Of a DNA stretch of 34,123 bases, positions 22,399-30,871 are shown in pieces (positions within the stretch are counted from its first letter, which is position 1; the number at the start of each line of letters is the position of its first letter). This DNA comes from Comamonadaceae bacterium (GTDB taxonomy: Bacteria > Pseudomonadota > Gammaproteobacteria > Burkholderiales > Burkholderiaceae_C), in NCBI GenBank assembly GCA_008080595.1, contig VIKI01000057.1, positions 44,734 through 78,856 on the forward strand, written 5' to 3'. The notes beneath the pieces are model-generated. The model searched no databases. It had not been told where the DNA came from and saw nothing but the letters and a program-made list of their open reading frames with translations. The position numbers were made by a program, and so were the translations under genes.

Positions 22399-24339
22399 TC
22401 AGCCTACCGAGGAGGATGACCCGTCTGTCTCACGCTTGATCGGCAGACGCAAGCTCACGCAGGATCCCGATGCGGTACGGCTCCAGCCAATTTCTGCGCC
22501 AATCGATTCGGCCCGGCGCAGCTGATTGCCAAGACCTTTGCCGCCGCTGTGCAGTGCCTGAGCCACATCAAAACCCGGCCCGTTGTCGGTGATCGTGACC
22601 ACCACCTGATTCGCCTCGACACGGGTGGCCACACGAATCTCGGTGGCATGGGTGTGCTTGACGATGTTGGTGAAAGCCTCCTGAAAAATGCGCAGGATGT
22701 GCAGCGAGTTTCGTGGGTCAAGCCAGTCCAGCGCGGGCACGTTGGTGACCTCCCAGCGCAGGGCAATGCCAGCCGATTCAAGGCGCGGCCCCAGGCGAAA
22801 CCGCAAAGTGGCCAGCAGCAACAGCAAATCGGCCTGCACCGGTTCCATCGCGTCAATGGCCAGCTTGAGATCGTCAATACAGCCCTTGAGCACATCGGCC
22901 ACCAGGGTGGCATCCATCTGCCCTTTTTCGATGGCCAGCAGCGCCGTGCGCAGCGAAGAGCCCATGCCGTCGTGCATGTCTTGCATCATGCGCTGGCGTT
23001 CCTCCACCAGGGTCTGGCGGTGTGCAGCCTCGCGCTGGCTGCTGTAGCTTTGCTGCAGTTCGGCCTCACGCGCCTGCAAGCGTTGCGCCAGGCTGGCATT
23101 GACCCGTTTAACCTCATCCATGGCTCCCACATAGCGGTGAAACATGATGTACAGGAACAGCAGGAAGGCCACAAAATTGGTGTAAGGCCCGAGGTAAATG
23201 CCTTCGATGTCGATGTGGTTGCTTTGTAGCAACCAGTCGTAAAACCAAAAAAACATGCCCATCAGACACCATGCGCTGAGCAACAGGCCATCGCGAGAAC
23301 GCACCCGCCATGACAACACCCCACCAACCAGGCCCACCGTGGTTCCCATGATCATCAAAAAGATGTAAATCAGCGGTGACAGCAGGTAAACACTGGGCAC
23401 ATCAGGAAACAAGGGCAGGGTGATGATGCTCATCAGCACGGTCAGCCCCAGCACCGCCCGGTTCAGGTTCAACACCGGCTGCCGATGCAAGTGGTTCAGA
23501 AACAAATGCACCACGGCAATCATCCAGAACAGCGAGTCGATGGTGAGCCAGCTGAACCATTCGTCAGGCATCATCAACCGGTTTTTCCCCACGTGGTAGT
23601 GCAAGGTGCGCAGGAAAGAAGCCAGAGACACCCAGAAAAACAGCACATACAAGGCATCCTCGCGCCGACGAAACCAAACCACCAGCGCAAACAGCCCGGC
23701 TATCAGAAAAGCCACGCTGCTGATGTAAGGCAGTTGAACTTGCAGCAAATAGCGCATGTGGTAGCGCCAACTCAGGCGATCGTTTTCGCCCAGCCACACG
23801 GTGGAAATGCCACCCCCACTGTCACGCGGGCGCTCAACCCGGATCAGGATCACACGGGGTCTCACGGCATCTGCGGTTTCGTCCAGCGATATCCACAAGG
23901 GAATGTTCCAGCCATTCCAGAACACATCTGCATGCGACTGGTACAACAAGCGGTGGTCACCATACACCGCGATTTGCCCGTCAGTTTTCCAGCGCGGAAT
24001 GTAGATGTAATTCGGGCTGTTGGAAACACTCCCTTCAGGTACTTGCAGCCGATACCAGGTCACCACGGTCGCGCGTTGCTGCGCCTCACCCTGCATCTCT
24101 TCGGATACCAACTTGCGCATCAGTGCATGCGGCAAAGTCACAGTTTGCCAGTGGCCCGTGAGTTCGGTTTCCCTGACCTCATAAGGCGGTGCAGTGAAAC
24201 CGTAGCCCTCCAACTCCAGAATCTGCGCGGTGTCAAAGTGCAACGGCGCTTGGGCTGCGGCTGCGCACTGCCAGAACGCCCCCCACAACAACACCAGCAA
24301 CAGCATCCACGTCTGCCTGCGCCCCCTGGGTTCAGTCAT
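22399..24339 (-). CDS. Sensor histidine kinase with 7TM-DISM sensor region (NarX/DegS-type core)
   Basis: About 646 aa. After a signal/membrane segment (WMLLLVLLWGAFW) residues ~35-190 form an extracytoplasmic β-rich domain of the 7TMR-DISM kind. Seven closely spaced membrane helices follow (from LPYISSVAFLIAGLFALVVW to NFVAFLLFLYIMF). A coiled coil leads to HisKA_3 with the phospho-acceptor in RQRMMQDMHDGMGSSL, and HATPase_c motifs ITDNGPGFD and GGKGLGNQLRRAE. The start is the ATG at 24339, overlapping the regulator's stop codon by eight bases; longer in-frame starts lie deep in the regulator gene. It is the cognate kinase of that regulator and lies just upstream of the AOR operon on the same strand. 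Confidence 0.9.
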   Translation of the reverse strand: MTEPRGRRQTWMLLLVLLWGAFWQCAAAAQAPLHFDTAQILELEGYGFTAPPYEVRETELTGHWQTVTLPHALMRKLVSEEMQGEAQQRATVVTWYRLQVPEGSVSNSPNYIYIPRWKTDGQIAVYGDHRLLYQSHADVFWNGWNIPLWISLDETADAVRPRVILIRVERPRDSGGGISTVWLGENDRLSWRYHMRYLLQVQLPYISSVAFLIAGLFALVVWFRRREDALYVLFFWVSLASFLRTLHYHVGKNRLMMPDEWFSWLTIDSLFWMIAVVHLFLNHLHRQPVLNLNRAVLGLTVLMSIITLPLFPDVPSVYLLSPLIYIFLMIMGTTVGLVGGVLSWRVRSRDGLLLSAWCLMGMFFWFYDWLLQSNHIDIEGIYLGPYTNFVAFLLFLYIMFHRYVGAMDEVKRVNASLAQRLQAREAELQQSYSSQREAAHRQTLVEERQRMMQDMHDGMGSSLRTALLAIEKGQMDATLVADVLKGCIDDLKLAIDAMEPVQADLLLLLATLRFRLGPRLESAGIALRWEVTNVPALDWLDPRNSLHILRIFQEAFTNIVKHTHATEIRVATRVEANQVVVTITDNGPGFDVAQALHSGGKGLGNQLRRAESIGAEIGWSRTASGSCVSLRLPIKRETDGSSSSVG

Positions 24340-25021
24340 CCAGTAAGCCTTGATGACGGGCTTCATAAATCGCCTCGGTTTTGGAGCTGACTTCCAATTT
24401 GGCATAAATGCGCCGCACAAAGGTTTGCACCGTGTGCCGGGTGACGGCCATCAGGCTGGCAATTTCCTCGGCAGTGAAGCCTTTGGTGATGAACTCCAGC
24501 ACCTGTTGCTCGCGTGCTGACAAAGCGGCACGCGGCTTGGGGGGAAGCACTTGTGCGGTGGATACAACAGGTTTTTCCTGGGTGCGAAAGCGCATCAGAA
24601 TCTGCCGTGCAATCAGCGGGCTGATCGGGCTGCCCCCAGCATGCAGGCTGCGAATCTCGGCCAACATGCTTTGCGGTGCGCTGTCCTTGAGCAAATAGCC
24701 TGCCGCCCCCGCCTCCAGCGACTGCATGACATGTTGCTCGTCACCAAACGCCGTGCAGACCATGATGCCGCATTGCGGCCACCTGGCATGTGCCGCCCGA
24801 ATCACGTCAATACCGGAGCCATCGGGCAAGCCCAGATCAACCAGCAGCACATCCATTTCTTCCAGCTCAATCACCTGCAGCCCTTTGGCCCGGGTACTTG
24901 CCACGGACAGCAGCCGCATGTCCGGCGCGTTTTGAATGATTTCCTGCAGTGCTTGCTGAAAATTCACGTCATCCTCTACCAGGACAACGCGAATAAGAGA
25001 ATGGTTTGAGGGAGCTTGCAT
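24332..25021 (-). CDS. NarL/LuxR-family response regulator
   Basis: 229 aa. The receiver domain (residues ~10-125) has acidic pocket VEDD, phospho-acceptor aspartate in VLLVDLGLPDG, a threonine in MVCTAFG and lysine in YLLKDSAP. A linker leads to a LuxR-type helix-turn-helix (LSAREQQVLEFITKGFTAEE, then RHTVQTFVRRIYAKL). It is translationally coupled to the kinase that follows. No ribosome binding site is evident before the ATG. As these two genes immediately precede the AOR operon on the same strand they are candidates for its regulators, or the operon may be partly transcribed from here. Confidence 0.93.
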   Translation of the reverse strand: MQAPSNHSLIRVVLVEDDVNFQQALQEIIQNAPDMRLLSVASTRAKGLQVIELEEMDVLLVDLGLPDGSGIDVIRAAHARWPQCGIMVCTAFGDEQHVMQSLEAGAAGYLLKDSAPQSMLAEIRSLHAGGSPISPLIARQILMRFRTQEKPVVSTAQVLPPKPRAALSAREQQVLEFITKGFTAEEIASLMAVTRHTVQTFVRRIYAKLEVSSKTEAIYEARHQGLLDD

Positions 25022-25098
25022 GAAGGAGAAGTCAGGTCAATGCGTGAAAAGCCATCGCAACGTGGAAAGAGCCACATCTTCACAGCATTTTCACGTCT

Positions 25099-25124
25099 GT
25101 CTGTCCCCAATTCTGGGGACAGAC
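25099..25124. promoter_or_regulatory. Perfect 10-bp inverted repeat between divergent genes
   Basis: GTCTGTCCCC (25099-25108) and GGGGACAGAC (25115-25124) flank six bases. It sits in the ~160-base gap between the response regulator gene and the plus-strand secreted protein gene. No T-run follows on either side, so an operator or REP element is more likely than a terminator. Confidence 0.5.
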
Positions 25125-25181
25125 AAGTTGTAACACCATTTTTACACTTCACGCCGTCAACGCAAAAATCAGGAATTCACC

Positions 25182-25553
25182 ATGAAAATCATGCAACACG
25201 TCTTGTTGTCACTGTCTGCCGTCACCGGTGTACTCACTTCCAGCGCCGCCTTTGCCGGGGATGCCGATTTCACCTTGCTTAACCGCACAGGGTACTCGTT
25301 GCGCGAGGTCTATCTCTCGGCATCCAACAAAAATTCATGGGGCAATGACCGCATGGGTGACAAATACCTCGACAACGGTCAGTCTCGCCTGTTCCGGTTT
25401 TCCGACAAAAGTTCCTGCAAGCAGGATCTGAAAGTGGTGTTTGATGACGACGGCTCAGAAGTGGTCTGGGAGGACTTTGACCTGTGCGAAATCAACAAAA
25501 TCACGCTGAAGTACAGCCGCAAAAGCGGTGTTGTGTCCGCTGATATTGAATAA
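25182..25553 (+). CDS. Small secreted protein of unknown function
   Basis: 123 aa with a signal peptide (MKIMQHVLLSLSAVTGVLTS… cut after AAFAG). The mature part of about 98 residues is predicted β-rich: ADFTLLNRTGYSLREVYLS, RLFRFSDKSSC, LKVVFDDDGSEVVWEDFDLC, ITLKYSR. Two cysteines in the mature part could form a disulfide. I recognise it only as a kind of short periplasmic protein common in beta-proteobacteria, sometimes mislabelled after other genes; no function is known to me. It is a single gene, divergent from the response regulator across the 10-bp inverted repeat. Confidence 0.75.
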   Translation: MKIMQHVLLSLSAVTGVLTSSAAFAGDADFTLLNRTGYSLREVYLSASNKNSWGNDRMGDKYLDNGQSRLFRFSDKSSCKQDLKVVFDDDGSEVVWEDFDLCEINKITLKYSRKSGVVSADIE

Positions 25554-25699
25554 ATTGCACAGGGGTTAGGGCCACAAAGGCAGGCTAATTTTTCACACTT
25601 TTGTGCAGACAAAGGTGTTCACCAGTTTGTCACACCGCAACTCAGGGAGGGTTGTCAGTGAGGATGGCCCTTCGGTGGCTGGATCCACCGGAGGGCTGG

Positions 25700-27055
25700 T
25701 CACTCGAATGTTCCAGCTTTGCCATCAAACCAGATGGTATTGCGCCCGGCATCCTTGGCCTGGTACATGGCTGCATCAGCACGCTGCAAAATCGCAGCCT
25801 GCTCACCTTCACCGTGAATAAACAGTGTCACACCCATGCTGGCGGTGCAATGGTGGGTAACCAATCGAGTGGCATCTCCAGCGGTTTTGGCTTGAATTTC
25901 ATAAGGCTCGGCCAAGCTGATGCGAATTTTTTCAGCCACGCTGAGGGCCTGCTCCTGCGATTTGGCCCTGTCGGTATCCAGATTGACCAACATCACCACA
26001 AACTCATCCCCACCAAAACGCGCCACCGTATCGACTTCACGCACACAGCTTTTCAACCTCCTGGCAACTTCCACCAGCAGCAAATCACCCGCATCGTGAC
26101 CACAGGTGTCGTTCAGTGGCTTGAAATTATCCAAATCCAGAAACATCAAGGCCCCATAACTTGAACTGCGCTTGCTGGCCGTCAAAGCATGTTGGAGCCG
26201 GTCAGCCAGCAAACGCCGATTGGGCAGTTGGGTCAAGGCATCGTTAAACGCCAATTGCTGCACTTGCAGCTGCATTTGGTGACGTTCGGTCACATCCTCA
26301 AGAATCGCATAGGCCTTGGTGAGCTGACCGTCCTGAAACATAGGTGTCGCACTGACCATCAGCCACACCAGGCCACGCTCGGGCACTTGCACCCCCAGCA
26401 TCACATCTTTCACAGGCTGCCCGCTCTTCAGAGCCAGCATGATGGGATGTTGCTCGGCGGAGATGGAACTACCATCTTCGCGAATGCTATTCCAGCCGGA
26501 ATCCAGGCTCACTTGATCCTGCAACTGAGCCATCGTCAACCCCCAAATGCGTTGCGCTGCCGGGTTGGCCGACGTGATGTGTCCATCCACGTCCAGAAAA
26601 ACCACACCATGAGAAGTCGTCTCAAAAAGAGTCCGAAACTTGTCTTCGCTGGCTTTGAGTGCAGCTTGGGTTTGCTTGTAATCAATCACAATGCCTGCCA
26701 GACTGGCCAATTTTTCAATTGTGGCAATGTCTTGTGGCGTAGGGGCCGTGGTTTGGCGGTAGTAGATGGCAAAAGTGCCCAATATCTGCCCGGCTGACGA
26801 CACAATGGGTTGTGACCAACAGGCCGCCAACCCAGCCTGCGCGGCCAAGGTTTTGTAATCAGCCCAATAAGGATGGGAGGAAATGTCTTCCACAATCACC
26901 CTCTCGCCAGTGAAGGCTGCAGTGCCGCAAGAGCCCACCCCCATACCGATTTCAATGCCCGCATCAATGATCGCCGCGTTGTAAAAGTCGGGCAGACTGG
27001 GAGCCACGCCTTGCCCAAGGTGTTGGCCATCTTCAGTCAATAAAAAATACTGCAC
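25700..27055 (-). CDS. Downstream half of a frameshifted sensor diguanylate cyclase (GAF-PAS-GGDEF)
   Basis: This frame encodes most of a GAF domain (from LLTEDGQHLGQGVAP), a PAS domain (~residues 125-250, starting ASEDKFRTLFETTSHGVVF) and a GGDEF domain. The cyclase site is FGGDEF and an intact inhibitory site RxxD (REVD) lies five residues before it, so c-di-GMP synthesis with product inhibition is expected. The GTG at 27055 that opens the frame lies inside the GAF domain and has no ribosome binding site. The upstream reading frame ends '…NTSMLCSIFY-stop' exactly where this one would continue '…CSIF-LLTEDG', so the two are halves of one gene split by one missing base in a T6 run. See the upstream half. 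Confidence 0.85.
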   Translation of the reverse strand: MQYFLLTEDGQHLGQGVAPSLPDFYNAAIIDAGIEIGMGVGSCGTAAFTGERVIVEDISSHPYWADYKTLAAQAGLAACWSQPIVSSAGQILGTFAIYYRQTTAPTPQDIATIEKLASLAGIVIDYKQTQAALKASEDKFRTLFETTSHGVVFLDVDGHITSANPAAQRIWGLTMAQLQDQVSLDSGWNSIREDGSSISAEQHPIMLALKSGQPVKDVMLGVQVPERGLVWLMVSATPMFQDGQLTKAYAILEDVTERHQMQLQVQQLAFNDALTQLPNRRLLADRLQHALTASKRSSSYGALMFLDLDNFKPLNDTCGHDAGDLLLVEVARRLKSCVREVDTVARFGGDEFVVMLVNLDTDRAKSQEQALSVAEKIRISLAEPYEIQAKTAGDATRLVTHHCTASMGVTLFIHGEGEQAAILQRADAAMYQAKDAGRNTIWFDGKAGTFE

Positions 27056-28302
27056 AGCATGCTTGTATTGAGTTGTTCGACCCCACGAACCGTTGCCTCC
27101 AGAACATCCAGCAGATCAGTGGCCCCCGTCATCATTTCCAGAATCCGGCTACGAAACTCTTCCTCCAACTGCACCCGCTTGACCAAAGTGATATCGGTGT
27201 GTGTGATGGCCACACCCGTTTGTGCGGCGTTACCCAGAGACACCACAACCATCGTGAACCAGCGTTGCTGCTGCGGCGAGTGGCATGGGTATTCGAGAAG
27301 AAAGTGCTCCAAACGCCCTTCCATCACCGCCGAAATACCTCCATGGGCCTCATGTGCGTTCTCACTGCCAGGGCCGACCGAATCCGCGCACACTTGCAAG
27401 TAATTGGTACCCAGGCCAGTACGGTGGGTGGGTTGACCGGGTTGACCGTTATTGTCCAGGGCAAACTGCCGCCAGTGTGCATTGGCAGCCACGATCACAC
27501 CCGAGCGGTCCAACACAACCACCTCAGCTGCCACAGAATCCAGGATGGTTTTTTTGAATGCCTCACTGTCTTTCAAGGCCTGGTCACGCTGCGCCAAGGT
27601 GTCGAGCATGTTATTGAACTGCTGTGCGAGCTGTGCAGTTTCGTCATTGCCGCTGATCTTCACGCGCAACCCTGTCTGACCCGCCTGAATACCATGCGCC
27701 ACCTTGCCAATAAGGTAAAGCCTGCGTGTAAGGTATCGGCTGGCCAACAGAGAAATCGCGATACTCAAAACCAATGCCACCAGGGTATCGACAAAGCCAT
27801 TGAATGCAATTTGAGCCAACAATACTTCCAGCTGGTCACCCGCCAGACCAATACGTACCCAGCCAATCAAGTGCTTATTCATCATGACCGGGCTTGCCAC
27901 ATCAACCAGATGGTGCGCTTCTGTGCGCACTCTGACCTCAGCCAGCTCTGGAAGATCTTTCAAATACTGTCCTCGTCGTGCCGGTTGACTGTGGGCCAGT
28001 ACCTGGCCTGAAAGGTCAAGAACCATGGCATAACGCAAATCTGGATATTGGGATAGTCCTCGAACAATTTCCTCCAATCCACTGAAATCCCTGGATGCCA
28101 CCCACGCGGCACTTGACGCTGAAACACTGCCCGCCAAGGCCTGTGCTTCCAGCACGTGCTGCTCCAAGGCAACGGTTTTTTGATAGCGGGTGACATCCCA
28201 AACAAAAAAAGTCATCATGAGTGCCACACTCGCCACCATGCCCAGCATCAGCTGTCGCCGCAAGTTGCCAAACAACAGGTTTTTGAGTTGTGCCAGCATC
28301 AC
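27037..28302 (-). CDS. Upstream half of the frameshifted sensor diguanylate cyclase (membrane sensor, HAMP, PAS)
   Basis: 421 residues. Membrane helix 1 (MLGMVASVALMMTFFVW), a periplasmic sensor domain of ~125 residues, helix 2 (FVDTLVALVLSIAISLLA), a HAMP domain, a PAS domain (SEAFKKTILDSVAAEVVVLD) and the start of a GAF domain (LLDVLEATVRGVEQLNTSML). The frame ends at a TGA (27037-27039) within GAF. Adding one T to the TTTTTT run at about 27042-27047 would join it to the next frame and give a protein of about 865 aa. Its GTG start overlaps the stop of the PhnD-like gene by four bases (GTGA), so sensor and binding protein are translationally coupled. Confidence 0.85.
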   Translation of the reverse strand: MMLAQLKNLLFGNLRRQLMLGMVASVALMMTFFVWDVTRYQKTVALEQHVLEAQALAGSVSASSAAWVASRDFSGLEEIVRGLSQYPDLRYAMVLDLSGQVLAHSQPARRGQYLKDLPELAEVRVRTEAHHLVDVASPVMMNKHLIGWVRIGLAGDQLEVLLAQIAFNGFVDTLVALVLSIAISLLASRYLTRRLYLIGKVAHGIQAGQTGLRVKISGNDETAQLAQQFNNMLDTLAQRDQALKDSEAFKKTILDSVAAEVVVLDRSGVIVAANAHWRQFALDNNGQPGQPTHRTGLGTNYLQVCADSVGPGSENAHEAHGGISAVMEGRLEHFLLEYPCHSPQQQRWFTMVVVSLGNAAQTGVAITHTDITLVKRVQLEEEFRSRILEMMTGATDLLDVLEATVRGVEQLNTSMLCSIFY

Positions 28303-29222
28303 GGGCGCTCCACTGGACGCACAGCTTTCTCAAACTGTTTGACATACTGAGCCACCACGTCGTAACTGGCATCATCAGAGGCATGAAAACGTGCAGTCGC
28401 CATGCCCGAAAGTATGGCTGACCCAGCGGGCGTAGAAGCCAAATTGAGCAATGAACGCTTGACCTGATCGCGCACAGCAGCGGGTACATCGTCGCGCACC
28501 ATCACCGAATTGTTCAGTAACGGCTCGGTTTCCCAGATGACCCGTAGCGCAGCGGCCTCCGTGGGGTGATCTTGCTGAAACAGCCGCCATGGTGGTGGCC
28601 AGGTCGCACCTGCGGCCGCTCGCCCCATGTAGACATTCAGAATGGAGGACTCCTGTGAACCCACATACACATTCTGAATGTCGCGCATGACATCAATGCC
28701 ATGGGTATGTAAAAAATACTGCGGCATGATCGCGGCAGCCAGTGCGGTGTAGGACGGATAACTCACCACCTTGCCTTTCAGATCTGCCGGGTTTCGGATG
28801 GGGCTGTCTTTGCGAACCAGAAAAATACCCCGGAAGTCCTGCGCATCTCCCGCCATGGCCATCACGTGGTAACCCAGCTTCATCGCCTGCAAGGTTTGCC
28901 ACGGATTGGGTAGCAAAAACGCCGGTTCACGCGCCGCATACTTTTGCTCAAAGGCCTGGTAGTCGCGCGAGGCCTCAAGCTCCAGACGGGCGTTGGTCAA
29001 TTGGCTATTCAGGTGGTCCATCAGGGGCTGATAGACCGCCATCAACTTTTGCGGGTTGTGCAAAGGATGCACGGCAAAACGGTACACCGGTATGGATGCC
29101 GGGTTCGAGTTGCTGTACTGCAAAGGCTCATCATGGGGCGTTGGTTTGCACGCAACCAACACCATGGCAAGCAGCAAAGAAATCAGTCTGAAGAGATGTC
29201 CCAAGCTTTTCACACCCCCCAT
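28299..29222 (-). CDS. PhnD-like periplasmic binding lipoprotein
   Basis: 307 aa. The N-terminus is a lipoprotein signal with lipobox LVAC (…LLLAMVLVACKP). The rest is a type-2 periplasmic binding fold of the PhnD/phosphonate-binding group: YRFAVHPLHNPQKLMAVYQPL, YQAFEQKYAAREPAFLLPNP, FLVRKDSPIRNPADLKGKVVSYPSYTA (shown in parts), a central PPPWRLF loop and a late SLLNLASTPAGSAIL helix. There is no ABC transporter nearby; instead the gene overlaps the sensor diguanylate cyclase, so it probably presents a ligand to that sensor and not to a transporter. The ATG at 29222 lacks a good ribosome binding site; a TTG 18 bases downstream behind GGGGGGT is an alternative start. Confidence 0.87.
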   Translation of the reverse strand: MGGVKSLGHLFRLISLLLAMVLVACKPTPHDEPLQYSNSNPASIPVYRFAVHPLHNPQKLMAVYQPLMDHLNSQLTNARLELEASRDYQAFEQKYAAREPAFLLPNPWQTLQAMKLGYHVMAMAGDAQDFRGIFLVRKDSPIRNPADLKGKVVSYPSYTALAAAIMPQYFLHTHGIDVMRDIQNVYVGSQESSILNVYMGRAAAGATWPPPWRLFQQDHPTEAAALRVIWETEPLLNNSVMVRDDVPAAVRDQVKRSLLNLASTPAGSAILSGMATARFHASDDASYDVVAQYVKQFEKAVRPVERP

Positions 29223-29310
29223 CTAGCAGATTTGCCAGCTTCATTCTGGTACGTCGTAACAACTGTAACACTTGCCCCTTCAAGCGCCAAGCGTCAACAG
29301 CATGCCCCAC

Positions 29311-29348
29311 CAAAAAGCCACCCCAAGAATTTCTCCTTGGGGTGGCTT
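29311..29348 (-). terminator. Rho-independent terminator of the cytochrome gene
   Basis: A perfect 13-bp stem (AAGCCACCCCAAG at 29315-29327 and CTTGGGGTGGCTT at 29336-29348) with an eight-base loop. Read on the minus strand it follows the stop at 29371 by 22 bases and ends in a run of five T. Confidence 0.88.
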
Positions 29349-29370
29349 GGGGGGTCAGCGTCAAATGGGA

Positions 29371-30684
29371 CTATGGCAGCTTGACCGCTTGAATGTCTAC
29401 CTTTTGTTTAGCGCCCAGACCCAGTGTTTTCACAAAAGATACCTGGTGGCCACGGGTAGTGATATTGTCGTCATGGATGGCAAAGCCCACGTTGTACACG
29501 CCACCGGCTCTCAAAGTCTTGTCATCCGCGTTGGTCAACCCCAGGGGACGGGTCAGCACCACCGTCCACTTACCGTCTTTCCAGGCTGCCATGGCATTGT
29601 TGTCAGCGGCTGACCCTTTGGCATCGGTGCGACTGATGATGTAGTCAGGAATCAAGTCGCCCTCCTTCCAACCTGCATTAGGGTCAAATGGCACGGCATT
29701 CTCTTCTTTCACCAGGAACAGATTGCCCTTGCGAGCCTGACTGTCCGCCGTGATGGACTTGAAGCCCATCTTCTTCTCGTCAAACATGAACAAGGGCTGG
29801 TGCGTTTTGCCGTCTGCATTGCCACCAAACATGTCTTTGCCTGCGTCACCGAGACGCCACTCCAGCACATAAGCGTCGTCTGCCATGCCGACCGCGAAAC
29901 TGCGGTGGGCGCGCCACTGGATCAGGTCGACAAACTTGCCATCCGCCTTGAGCTGCTTGATGTCATCTACCGTCTTGCCGGTTTTCCAGTCAGACGGGTT
30001 GGAGCGGGTGTCAGGTAAAAATTTGCGCACATCACTCTTCTTGATGGCTGTGAGCAAGGCGTTCGCGGCCACTTCTTCTTTGGTGAACTGCTTGGGCATG
30101 TCGCGTTGACCATCGTGGCAGGTCAGCCAGCAGCCCTGTTGGGCAAAGCCAGGCACCTTGCCGTCGTCGATGATGATGGACATACGGTCTTCGTAAATGC
30201 CGGGCTGCTTGCCCTCTTGCACGACTTTATCCAGTTTCGGAAAGCCCCAGACGTTCCAGCCATGACCGTCATAACGCAGGTACTGGTGCTCGGTGCCGGG
30301 GTAAGGGTTGTCGGTTTTCCATTCGTAGCGCAAATACATGTTCTTGCTGTCATAGGCGGCTTGAACACTCAGTTCTTTGTAGCCACTCTTGCCTTTGACC
30401 GGCACGGGCTCCAGGCGGCCGCCTTTCACAATTTTGTTGCCAAGATCCTGTTCAGCAGTTGCTTCGTCGTGGCATGACACGCAGGAATCCCCACGATTCA
30501 CTTCCACATCTGCCCCCTTGTGTTCGGGGCTGCGCAGCCATTCATAGGAGGATTGACCGGGGTAAAAAAGCCCGATGGAAACTGGCTTGATCTTGCTCCA
30601 ATTGATGCTTGCAGGATCGGCTGCGCAAGCGCTGCCGAAGCCCAAAGCCATGACAGCCAGAACGATTGCATTTCTTTTTAACAT
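29371..30684 (-). CDS. Periplasmic ethylbenzene-dehydrogenase-like heme protein with c-type heme sites
   Basis: 437 aa from the ATG at 30684, which has GAGAGG six bases upstream and gives a clean signal peptide (MLKRNAIVLAVMALGFGSACA). The in-frame start at 30717 lies upstream of that site and is less likely. The mature protein has one canonical heme c site, CVSCH (C68, C71, H72), and a second site with three residues between the cysteines, CWLTCH (C185, C189, H190). The C-terminal two thirds resemble the heme-binding γ-subunit fold of ethylbenzene dehydrogenase/DMSO reductase-type enzymes (DIIQWRAHRSFAV-like segment, YVLEWRLGDAGKDMF, YNVGFAIHDDN, TTRGHQVSF). It is probably an electron-transfer cytochrome in the periplasm. 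It has its own sigma-54 promoter and terminator, and lies next to an NtrC-type regulator. Confidence 0.85.
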   Translation of the reverse strand: MLKRNAIVLAVMALGFGSACAADPASINWSKIKPVSIGLFYPGQSSYEWLRSPEHKGADVEVNRGDSCVSCHDEATAEQDLGNKIVKGGRLEPVPVKGKSGYKELSVQAAYDSKNMYLRYEWKTDNPYPGTEHQYLRYDGHGWNVWGFPKLDKVVQEGKQPGIYEDRMSIIIDDGKVPGFAQQGCWLTCHDGQRDMPKQFTKEEVAANALLTAIKKSDVRKFLPDTRSNPSDWKTGKTVDDIKQLKADGKFVDLIQWRAHRSFAVGMADDAYVLEWRLGDAGKDMFGGNADGKTHQPLFMFDEKKMGFKSITADSQARKGNLFLVKEENAVPFDPNAGWKEGDLIPDYIISRTDAKGSAADNNAMAAWKDGKWTVVLTRPLGLTNADDKTLRAGGVYNVGFAIHDDNITTRGHQVSFVKTLGLGAKQKVDIQAVKLP

Positions 30685-30713
30685 GATTTTCCTCTCGTAA
30701 AAATCATGACGAC

Positions 30714-30728
30714 GCATAGCTTGTGCCA
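30714..30728 (-). promoter_or_regulatory. Sigma-54 (-24/-12) promoter of the cytochrome gene
   Basis: On the minus strand the sequence is TGGCACAAGCTATGC. The GG and GC dinucleotides have the required ten-base gap, and TGGCAC is the consensus -24 element. The expected start of transcription is near 30702, about 18 bases ahead of the ATG, leaving just room for the ribosome binding site. Confidence 0.8.
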
Positions 30729-30849
30729 GTATTCAGTCATCCGTCTGGCAGGGATTGACCTGACACCCACGGATCACCTTGATCACTGGGTGTGGGAGCT
30801 GCCCCCAAGAAAATTTGAGATATCACGGACAGCTGACACCTTTACAAAA

Positions 30850-30871
30850 GATGTCATTAAAAAGTGACATC
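30850..30871. promoter_or_regulatory. Candidate upstream activator site for the sigma-54 promoter
   Basis: GATGTCA (30850-30856) and TGACATC (30865-30871) form a perfect 7-bp inverted repeat with an eight-base spacer. It lies about 150-170 bases upstream of the predicted start of transcription, the usual distance for enhancer-binding proteins. Further TGTCA/TGACA half-sites occur between it and the promoter. Confidence 0.55.

Noticed and set aside
28299-29222. Phosphonate ABC transporter binding subunit
   Set aside because: No PhnC or PhnE gene is adjacent, and the overlap with a sensor diguanylate cyclase points to signalling.
29311-29348. Hairpin as a regulatory site of the PhnD-like gene
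   Set aside because: Its position right behind the cytochrome stop codon, perfect 13-bp stem and T-run on the minus strand fit an intrinsic terminator better.
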